NCBI RefSeq assembly: GCF_009828055.1
Contig: NZ_WTYB01000004.1
Location: 62,001-126,000 of the forward strand
Direction: 5' to 3'
DNA: 64,000 nucleotides
From: Erythrobacter ramosus
GTDB lineage: Bacteria > Pseudomonadota > Alphaproteobacteria > Sphingomonadales > Sphingomonadaceae
Shown: positions 57,829-64,000 of the stretch, one piece after another
Position numbering within the stretch: position 1 is the stretch's first letter
Layout: each line of letters opens with the position of its first letter
The notes under the pieces: model-generated
Database searches by the model: none
What the model saw: the letters and a program-made list of their open reading frames with translations, nothing else
What the model was told of the DNA's origin: nothing
Position numbers and translations under genes: made by a program

Positions 57829-57849
57829 CCAATGACATTGGTGTGACAA
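57829..57849. promoter_or_regulatory. Palindrome and reverse Pho-box-like repeat before ppk
   Basis: CCAATG-A-CATTGG (57829-57841) is a perfect palindrome. Overlapping it, the minus strand reads TTGTCAC-ACCA-ATGTCAT (57832-57849), again two Pho-like heptamers four bases apart, but facing away from ppk. The gap is 127 bases and has no other clear promoter. Confidence 0.4.
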
Positions 57850-57945
57850 GCCCATCTTCCTGATTTACACCGCTGGGCCGAGCGAACACATGCGCTGGGC
57901 AAGCGCCGCGTCCCATGAACCGGCGCAGGGCAGAACAGGATAGCG

Positions 57946-60147
57946 ATGAGCACGTCACCGATAGGCAACGCGGATGTTTCCGCAGGCGCGGCCCCCATGC
58001 AGATGGCTGAGCTGGCTCATGACGAATCCCCCTATTTCAACCGCGAGCTGTCATGGCTTCAATTTAACCAGCGCGTGCTGGCCGAGGCTTGCAATCCAGC
58101 CTACCCGCTGCTCGAACGGCTGCGGTTCCTGTCAATTTCGGGCAGCAATCTCGATGAATTCATGATGATCCGCGTCGCCGGGCTGGTGGGTCAGGTGCAG
58201 CGCGGCATGGCGATCCCCTCAATCGACGGGCGCAGCCCCTCGCAGCAATTGGCCGCAATCCGTGAGAAGCTGGCCGAACTCAGCGCCATGCAGCAGACGA
58301 TCTGGCGCTCGGTGCAAGAAGGGCTGGCAGGCGCGGATATCCACATCGCCGACGAACAGCGCGTCAGCCCGGCCGCGCACAAGTGGCTGAAGACCTACTT
58401 CCTCAATGAAATCCTGCCGATCATCACGCCCCAAGCGCTTGATCCGGCGCACCCGTTCCCCTTCGTCCAGAATGAAGGCATGGGCCTGCTATTCACGTTG
58501 ACCCGCAATGCGACCGGCGAACAGCTGATCGAGATGGTGCTAATCCCCAGCGCGCTCCCGCGCTTCGTTCGGGTGCCGGACGCGGTGTCGGGTGACGGCA
58601 GCGTGCTCTACATCTCGATTGCCCGGCTGATCCAGCGCTATGCCGAAGCGCTGTTTCCCGGCTTCACCATTCAGGGCGACGGGTTGTTCCGGGTGCTGCG
58701 CGACAGCGATATCGAGATTGAGGAGGAGGCCGAAGACCTGGTGCGCACTTTCCGCAGCGCGATCCAGCGGCGGCGGCGCGGCCAGGTGATTCAGCTGGAG
58801 ATCGAGGAGGATTTCGATCCTGCCGCCGAACAGCTGCTGCTCGAACAGCTCGGCATCAACGAAGCCGCGGTGATCAAGACTGATGGCATGATCGGGATTG
58901 ATGGCTTGGCCGAAATCGTTCGCGAAGACCGGCCCGACCTGAAGTTCGATGCCTATTCCCCGCGTTTTCCCGAGCGGATTCGCGAGCATGACGGCGATGC
59001 CTTCTCGGCGATCCGCGAGAAGGACATCATCATCCATCACCCTTACGAAAGCTTCGAAGTGGTGGTCGATTTCATCCGGCAGGCCGCAGCCGATCCGGAT
59101 GTGGTGGCGATCAAGCAGACGCTGTACCGTGCAGGCTCGCAGTCGGCCGTTGTCGGCGCGCTGATCGAGGCGGCCGAAGCGGGTAAATCCGTCACCGCCG
59201 TGGTGGAGCTGAAGGCCCGGTTCGACGAAGAGCAGAACCTCAAATGGGCGAGCAAGCTCGAACGTGCGGGCGTGCAAGTTATCTATGGCTTCACCGACTG
59301 GAAGACCCACGCCAAGGTCGCCATGGTAGTGCGGCGCGAAGGCGACGGGTTCCGGTCGTACTGCCACTTCGGCACCGGGAATTATCACCCGGTCACCGCC
59401 AAGGTTTACACTGACCTCAGCTTCTTCACCGCCGATCCTAAGCTGGCGCGCGATGCGGCCAAGATGTTCAACTTCGTCACCGGCTATGTCGAACCGCACG
59501 CGCTCGAACGCATCCACATCGCCCCGATTGATCTGCGTGAGGAAATCTACAGCCGCATCGATACCGAAATCGCCAATGCGCAAGCCGGAAAGCCTGCCGC
59601 GGTCTGGTTCAAGTGCAACCAGCTGACCGATGAGGGCGTGATCGACCGGCTCTATGCCGCCAGCAATGCCGGGGTGCAGATCGAGTTGGTGGTGCGCGGC
59701 ATCTGCTGCCTGCGGCCGGGGATTGCCGGCCTGTCCGAGAATATTCGCGTGAAATCGGTCATCGGCCGCTTCCTCGAACACAGCCGTATCTATGCCTTCG
59801 CCAATGGCCACTCGATGCCGAGCGCCCATGCGGCGGTGTTCATCGCATCGGCGGACATGATGAGCCGCAATCTCGACCGACGGGTCGAAGCGCTCATCCC
59901 CATCCTCAACCGCACGGTGCACGATCAGGTGCTTCAGCAGGTGCTGCTCGCCAATATGCTCGATACCGAACAAAGCTGGTGGCTGCATCCTGACGGCAGC
60001 TATTCGCGCTTTACCGTTGAAGAGGGGCGCAAGCCGTTCAACTGCCACCGTTATTTCATGACCAACCCGTCGCTATCCGGGCGCGGCGGAGCGCTGGAGG
60101 CCGGGGCCGTTCCCAAGCTTTCGCTGCGCCGCGGGGCAGCGGCATGA
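57946..60147 (+). CDS. ppk1: Polyphosphate kinase 1
   Basis: 733 residues, full length. N-terminal domain FNRELSWLQFNQRVLAEA and RLRFLSISGSNLDEFMMIR, catalytic region HFGTGNYHPVTAKVYTDLSF with the histidine that is autophosphorylated, and SRIYAFANGH near the C-terminus. It polymerises the gamma-phosphate of ATP into polyphosphate. Overlap with ppx (ATGA) shows that both polyphosphate enzymes are produced together. Confidence 0.96.
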   Translation: MSTSPIGNADVSAGAAPMQMAELAHDESPYFNRELSWLQFNQRVLAEACNPAYPLLERLRFLSISGSNLDEFMMIRVAGLVGQVQRGMAIPSIDGRSPSQQLAAIREKLAELSAMQQTIWRSVQEGLAGADIHIADEQRVSPAAHKWLKTYFLNEILPIITPQALDPAHPFPFVQNEGMGLLFTLTRNATGEQLIEMVLIPSALPRFVRVPDAVSGDGSVLYISIARLIQRYAEALFPGFTIQGDGLFRVLRDSDIEIEEEAEDLVRTFRSAIQRRRRGQVIQLEIEEDFDPAAEQLLLEQLGINEAAVIKTDGMIGIDGLAEIVREDRPDLKFDAYSPRFPERIREHDGDAFSAIREKDIIIHHPYESFEVVVDFIRQAAADPDVVAIKQTLYRAGSQSAVVGALIEAAEAGKSVTAVVELKARFDEEQNLKWASKLERAGVQVIYGFTDWKTHAKVAMVVRREGDGFRSYCHFGTGNYHPVTAKVYTDLSFFTADPKLARDAAKMFNFVTGYVEPHALERIHIAPIDLREEIYSRIDTEIANAQAGKPAAVWFKCNQLTDEGVIDRLYAASNAGVQIELVVRGICCLRPGIAGLSENIRVKSVIGRFLEHSRIYAFANGHSMPSAHAAVFIASADMMSRNLDRRVEALIPILNRTVHDQVLQQVLLANMLDTEQSWWLHPDGSYSRFTVEEGRKPFNCHRYFMTNPSLSGRGGALEAGAVPKLSLRRGAAA

Positions 60148-61673
60148 TCTGGCGCTGGCGGCGCGAAAGCCGCGACAGCGCGCTGGGCGGCAGCACGGCC
60201 GAACGCGCGATCATCGACATCGGTTCGAACACGGTGCGCCTCGTCGTCTATGGCGGCACGATGCGCGCGCCGACGGTGCTGCTCAATGAGAAGGTGACCG
60301 CGAAGCTCGGGCGCGAGATCGCGGCGACCGGCAGGCTGGCGGACGAGGCGATGGCGCTGGCGCTGCGAGGGCTGAAGCGGTTTGCGCTTCTGCTCGCCGA
60401 TCTCGGGATCAAGGATATCGAGACCGTGGCGACCGCTGCGGTCCGCGAGGCGGCCAACGGCCCCGAGTTTGTCGAGACCCTGCGCGCCATCGGCCTCAAC
60501 CCGCGGGTGATATCGGGTGAGGAAGAAGCGCTGCTGAGCGCTCACGGCGTGATCGGCGCCTTCCCCGATGCGCGCGGGATCGTTGCCGACCTTGGCGGGG
60601 GCAGCCTGGAATTGGTGCGGGTGGCGGGCGGCCAGACCGACAGCGCCAGCACGCTCCCGCTTGGCACTTTGCGCTTGCCCGAACACCGCAAGGGCGGGCG
60701 GGGTGAGATGCGCAAGAGCCTCGACAAGGTGATCCGAAAGGCTGGGTGGGACTTGTCGACGGCGCTTGCGGCGGAGAATGGCACGCTCTATCTGGTGGGC
60801 GGCACATGGCGGGCGATGGCGGTCTATGCGATGGCCGCGCGCGGCTATCCGCTAAGCGATCCGCACGGCTTTGCGATCGAAGGCGCCGCAGCCTTGGAGC
60901 TCGCCACCGGCCTTGCACTGAGCGAAAGCGATGTCCTGAAAGGCCGCGAGCGAATTTCGGCGATGCGGGCCGAGAAGCTCCCCGATGCCGCCGTGCTGCT
61001 CCAAGCGCTGCTGACGCGGTTGGCACCGGAGCAGGTGGTGTTCTCCTCATGGGGCCTGCGCGAAGGGCTGCTCTATGATCGCCTGCCTGCGCACACCAAG
61101 GCGCAGGACCCACTTCTGGCGGGCGTGGCGGTGTTCTCCAGCCAGCGCGGCTCTGCTCCGACACTGGCGACGCGCATGGCGGCCTGGACGCTGGATGCTG
61201 CACCCGCGCGCGAACATGGCAGTGAGCGGCTGCGGCTGGCGGCGACCATGCTGGCGCTCGCGGCGATGCAGATCGAGCCCAATATCCGCCTGCCGCAAGC
61301 GATCAATTGGGCGCTGCACAAGCGCTGGGTCGGGGTCGACGGCAAGGGCCGCGCGATGTTGGCTGCGGCGATTGCGGCCAATGGCAACCAGCTCAGCCTG
61401 CCCGCCGAAGTGCGTGCACTGGCCTGTCCCGAAGCGATCGAGGAAGCCGTGCGCTGGGGCCTCGCCCTGCGGCTGGCGCGCCGGCTCGGCGGTCAATCGG
61501 CCCGTTCGCTTGAGGTGAGCCGGTTGGTGGTTGATGAAGGCACGCTGGTGCTGCGCCTTGCGGAAAGCCACGCGGCGCTGTTCGGCTCGCCGACCGAGAA
61601 GGACATGAAGTTGCTCGCCGGGCGGCTGGGGATCGGCTGGCGGGTCGATATCGTGCCGGAAAGCGCGCTTTAG
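60144..61673 (+). CDS. ppx: Exopolyphosphatase (Ppx/GppA)
   Basis: 509 residues. ASKHA-fold motifs IDIGSNTVRLVVYGG (phosphate 1), VADLGGGSLELVRV (phosphate 2), with SGEEEALLSAHGVI between them and LYLVGGTWRAMAVYAM (adenosine-like). A C-terminal HD-like/helical half follows. It degrades polyphosphate or pppGpp. Its stop overlaps the convergent transporter gene by 4 bases (TTAG). Confidence 0.94.
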   Translation: MIWRWRRESRDSALGGSTAERAIIDIGSNTVRLVVYGGTMRAPTVLLNEKVTAKLGREIAATGRLADEAMALALRGLKRFALLLADLGIKDIETVATAAVREAANGPEFVETLRAIGLNPRVISGEEEALLSAHGVIGAFPDARGIVADLGGGSLELVRVAGGQTDSASTLPLGTLRLPEHRKGGRGEMRKSLDKVIRKAGWDLSTALAAENGTLYLVGGTWRAMAVYAMAARGYPLSDPHGFAIEGAAALELATGLALSESDVLKGRERISAMRAEKLPDAAVLLQALLTRLAPEQVVFSSWGLREGLLYDRLPAHTKAQDPLLAGVAVFSSQRGSAPTLATRMAAWTLDAAPAREHGSERLRLAATMLALAAMQIEPNIRLPQAINWALHKRWVGVDGKGRAMLAAAIAANGNQLSLPAEVRALACPEAIEEAVRWGLALRLARRLGGQSARSLEVSRLVVDEGTLVLRLAESHAALFGSPTEKDMKLLAGRLGIGWRVDIVPESAL

Positions 61674-62554
61674 GTGGCGGGCTGCTCGGTTTTGGCGAAG
61701 GGCGAGAAGTCGGTGTCGATATCGAACAGATCGACGCCCTCGGCGGCCTTCAAGCGGTTCACTACCACATAGGTGACCGGCGTCAGCACCGCTTCCCACA
61801 CCACCTTCAGCGCCCAATTGGTGACCATCACGGTCAGCACGGCTTCGGTCGTCCAGATGCCGTAAAAGGCGATGGGGTAGAAGATCAAGCTGTCGACGCC
61901 TTGTCCGACGAAGGTCGAGCCGATGGTGCGCGTCCACAGGGCGCGACCCTTGGTGAGCACCTTCATCTTGGCCATGACGAAGGAATTGACGAACTCGCCT
62001 GCCCAGAAGGCGATGATCGAGGCCACGACGATCCGCCACGTGCTGCCGAACACGCTGACATAGGTTTCCTGACAGATCGCGCCGTCGGGGATGCCTGCGT
62101 CGGCGGAGGTTGTTACGGGGCGCGGGCCGCCAAAGCCGCTGGCGCTGCATGACCAGCCATCAAACGCCGGCAGGCTGACGACGACATAGGACATGAAGGC
62201 GAGGAACAGCATCGCCGCCGTCCCCACCCAGATCACCCGGCGCGCTTTGGCAAAGCCGTAGATCTCGGTCAGCACGTCGCCGATCACATAGCCCAGCGGG
62301 AAAAACAGAATCCCCGCGCCATAGATGAAGATGCCATCGGGCGCAGGCCACCAACCCTGCGGCCAAAACGGCACATCGACAAAGGTGAGCTTAGCCGCGC
62401 CGATGATGTTCGACAGCAGCAGGATCGCGACGAAGGCCGCCATCACCAGATCATAGTACCGGAACGTGATCGGCGGACGGCTGGTGGCGACAATGCCGTC
62501 GGTCGGATCGCGGTCATAGGCGGCGGCTGGATCAGCGGGAGAGGTGTTTTCCAT
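61670..62554 (-). CDS. yhhQ: Queuosine precursor transporter (YhhQ/VUT family)
   Basis: 294 residues from the ATG at 62554. Six hydrophobic segments with the family blocks ILLLSNIIGAAKLTFVDVPF, FFPLGYVIGDVLTEIYGFAK and VNSFVMAKMKVLTKGRALWT. The family imports 7-cyano-7-deazaguanine or related precursors for tRNA modification. An insertion between helices (about 125-155) with two cysteines is longer than in E. coli YhhQ. No preQ1 riboswitch is visible upstream. Confidence 0.88.
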   Translation of the reverse strand: MENTSPADPAAAYDRDPTDGIVATSRPPITFRYYDLVMAAFVAILLLSNIIGAAKLTFVDVPFWPQGWWPAPDGIFIYGAGILFFPLGYVIGDVLTEIYGFAKARRVIWVGTAAMLFLAFMSYVVVSLPAFDGWSCSASGFGGPRPVTTSADAGIPDGAICQETYVSVFGSTWRIVVASIIAFWAGEFVNSFVMAKMKVLTKGRALWTRTIGSTFVGQGVDSLIFYPIAFYGIWTTEAVLTVMVTNWALKVVWEAVLTPVTYVVVNRLKAAEGVDLFDIDTDFSPFAKTEQPAT

Positions 62555-62629
62555 CGCTTCACCGATTAGCGTGATTTGCCTGTGCGGCAAAGCGCGCTAT
62601 TGGGCAGCCGTCTCCCATGTTTCGGGTGC

Positions 62630-62706
62630 GCGCCCGTAGCTCATCTGGATAGAGCGCGAGACTTCTAATCTTGAGGCAGCAGGTTCGAGTCCTGCCGGGC
62701 GCGCCA
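62630..62706 (+). tRNA. tRNA-Arg(UCU)
   Basis: 77-base cloverleaf. Acceptor GCGCCCG/CGGGCGC, D-arm GCTC...GAGC, anticodon stem CGAGA/TCTTG with loop CTTCTAA (anticodon TCT), T-arm with GGTTCGAGTCC, encoded CCA at the end. It decodes AGA/AGG. rlmJ begins 16 bases later. Confidence 0.96.
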
Positions 62707-62722
62707 ACTTTTGGTCTTCACG

Positions 62723-63565
62723 ATGAATTACCGTCATTCCTTCCATGCCGGCAACAGCGCCGATGTCGTGAAGCACAGCCTGCTGATCGCCCTCATCCGG
62801 GCCTTGCAGCTAAAAGACAGCGCTCTCACCCTGATCGACACCCATGCCGGCTGCGGGCTCTACGATCTTGAAGGCGAGGAGGCCGGGCGTACTGGCGAAG
62901 CCACGCAGGGCGTTTTGCGGGCCTTTGCCGATCGGAACCCCCTGCTGGATGACTACCGCGCCGCCGTACAAGCCGTGAATGTCGAGGCTGATGCGCTCGA
63001 TATGCCACGCCTCTATCCCGGCTCCCCGCGCATTATGGCGGAGCTTCTGCGCCCGCAGGATGTCCTGATCCTCAACGAAAAGCATCCCGAGGACGCCTAT
63101 GCCTTGCGCGGCGCGATGCGCGGCACACCCGCGGCTGTGCACGAGCGCGACGCCTACGAGCTATGGCTGGCGATGCTGCCGACCCGGACACCGCGCGGCG
63201 TGGTGGTGGTCGACCCGCCCTACGAGCAGACCGACGAACGGAGCCGCATCACCGCCACCCTCGCCGCCGCGCACCGCAAGTGGTCGCACGGCGTGACTGT
63301 GATCTGGTATCCCCTGAAGGAACGGAGCACGCATGCTCTGTGGAAGGACAAGCTGCGCCAGCTCGGTATCCCGAAGCTTCTGACGGTGGAGCATTGGCTG
63401 TATGATGCCGACCAGCCCGGCATCTACAACGGCGCGGGGCTGTTCATCGTCAACCCGCCCTATGCCTTCACCCAAGGACTGCCACCTCTGCTGGAAGCCC
63501 TGCGCGCGGCGCTAGCGCCCGAGGGGCATCGCGGCGAGATCACAGCCGCTTGGTTGAGCGAATAG
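62723..63565 (+). CDS. rlmJ: 23S rRNA (adenine-2030-N6)-methyltransferase RlmJ
   Basis: 280 residues from the ATG at 62723 (MNYRHSFHAGNSADVVKHSL), the canonical RlmJ start; the in-frame TTG four codons upstream is less likely. SAM region LTLIDTHAGCGLYDLEGEEA, catalytic DPPY at 164-167 (VVVVDPPYEQTDE), C-terminal GAGLFIVNPPYAF. It modifies 23S rRNA. No Shine-Dalgarno is visible between the tRNA end and the ATG, suggesting expression from the tRNA transcript. Confidence 0.94.
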   Translation: MNYRHSFHAGNSADVVKHSLLIALIRALQLKDSALTLIDTHAGCGLYDLEGEEAGRTGEATQGVLRAFADRNPLLDDYRAAVQAVNVEADALDMPRLYPGSPRIMAELLRPQDVLILNEKHPEDAYALRGAMRGTPAAVHERDAYELWLAMLPTRTPRGVVVVDPPYEQTDERSRITATLAAAHRKWSHGVTVIWYPLKERSTHALWKDKLRQLGIPKLLTVEHWLYDADQPGIYNGAGLFIVNPPYAFTQGLPPLLEALRAALAPEGHRGEITAAWLSE

Positions 63566-63587
63566 AGCAAGCACTGATCGCGCCAAA

Positions 63588-64000
63588 TCATCCGGCGATC
63601 GTCGCATCCGAGTTGAGCATGACTGTGCGCCCTCTCTGCGCTGCGGCGTAAATCGCTTCGATCAGGCGCAGGTCGCGCAGACCCATTTCGCCCGGCGTGA
63701 TGATCGCGGTGCCCTCTCTTATCGCGCTGGCGAGATGGTCGAGCTAGCTGGCGAACTGGACTTCCGAATCCCCCGGCATCAAGTCGCGCCGGTCGCGGCC
63801 CGTCTCCAGTGCGAGCGTCAGGCCATCATAGTTGGTCGCCGGGCGCATCACCAGCGCTCCTGCGGTTCCGCGCACCTCCACCATGTTGAGACCGGCCGAA
63901 TCGTAGGAGGTCACAATCTGCGCCGCCGCGCCCGGGGGGAATTGCCACTGGGCAGCAACATGGGCGTAGATTTTCCTAAAGCGCGGATCGCCAGCGTGCC
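63588..64000 (-). pseudogene. Gfo/Idh/MocA oxidoreductase C-terminus with in-frame TAG (partial)
   Basis: Translating from the window edge toward 63588 gives the C-terminal domain of a Gfo/Idh/MocA enzyme (GDPRFRKIYAHVAAQWQFPP ... MPGDSEVQFAS) up to a TAG at 63744-63746. After it the same frame continues with LDHLASAIREGTAIITPGEM GLRDLRLIEAIYAAAQRG, the usual end of this family, to TGA at 63588. The family normally has Gln at the stop position, so a CAG to TAG change explains it. Residues lost: about 52. It could also be a sequencing error. Confidence 0.75.

Noticed and set aside
58540..60048. 502-codon frame antisense to ppk, and similar long antisense frames at 45576-47048, 6133-7650 and 4210-6093
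   Set aside because: All lie opposite well-identified genes and show the Arg/Gly/Ala-rich shadow pattern.

Overview
The window is a high-GC alphaproteobacterial chromosome segment. It carries almost a whole photosynthesis gene cluster (about 1-34900) followed by ordinary and accessory chromosomal genes. It has type-2 reaction-centre genes (pufL, pufM, puhA), an LH1 antenna (pufB, pufA), genes for most of the specific bacteriochlorophyll a pathway and spheroidene-type carotenoid genes. It has no pufQ, pufX, pufC or puc genes. This content and the gene order (bchFNBHLM-lhaA-puhAB, ppaA-ppsR, bchG-bchP, crtF-bchCXYZ-pufBALM, crtDC, bchIDO) match aerobic anoxygenic phototrophs of the Sphingomonadales (Erythrobacter/Porphyrobacter/Citromicrobium type). 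The genus assignment is inference from gene order and protein character, not from a database search.

Photosynthesis region. The leftward operon 11391->1 makes divinyl/vinyl hydratase, the dark-operative protochlorophyllide reductase (L, N, B), Mg-chelatase H, the methyltransferase, LhaA and reaction-centre H with its assembly factor PuhB. Its divergent partner is the regulator pair ppaA(aerR)-ppsR. A rightward operon (14246-18583) has bchG, a PucC-like transporter, bchP, tspO and a small membrane protein. The leftward operon 27449->18744 runs from crtF through the chlorophyllide reductase genes to the LH1 and reaction-centre genes and ends at a strong terminator. crtD-crtC diverge from it. 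A PAP2 membrane protein and bchI-D-O plus a 55-residue membrane protein complete the cluster. Palindromes of the form TGT-N12-AC(A/G) lie in the three main control regions and before bchG. They are the expected PpsR operators, and in several cases they contain a TTGAC -35 element.

34900-43800: a three-part ABC transporter of the Fe(III) family (permease, ATPase, lipoprotein binding protein, with a Fur-like box), ferredoxin-NADP reductase, a palindromic repeat patch, a small unknown protein, an acyl-CoA dehydrogenase, an SDR and an aldo/keto reductase.

43800-61700 is the most interesting part. It has an OmpR/PhoB-type regulator with a degenerate receiver, a TonB-dependent receptor with a partner lipoprotein, a TPR protein, and a lytic transglycosylase leading a compact type IV secretion operon (VirB2, 3, 4, 6, 9, 10, 11) with no VirB5, B7, B8, VirD4 or relaxase in the window. 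The polyphosphate genes ppk-ppx follow. Direct repeats resembling PhoB boxes (two 7-mers separated by 4 bases) lie before the regulator, before the lipoprotein-receptor operon, before the secretion operon and, in reverse orientation, before ppk. I infer a phosphate-responsive or PhoB-like regulon built around this block.

61670-64000: a YhhQ-type queuosine-precursor transporter, tRNA-Arg(UCU), rlmJ, and the end of a Gfo/Idh/MocA oxidoreductase interrupted by an in-frame TAG.
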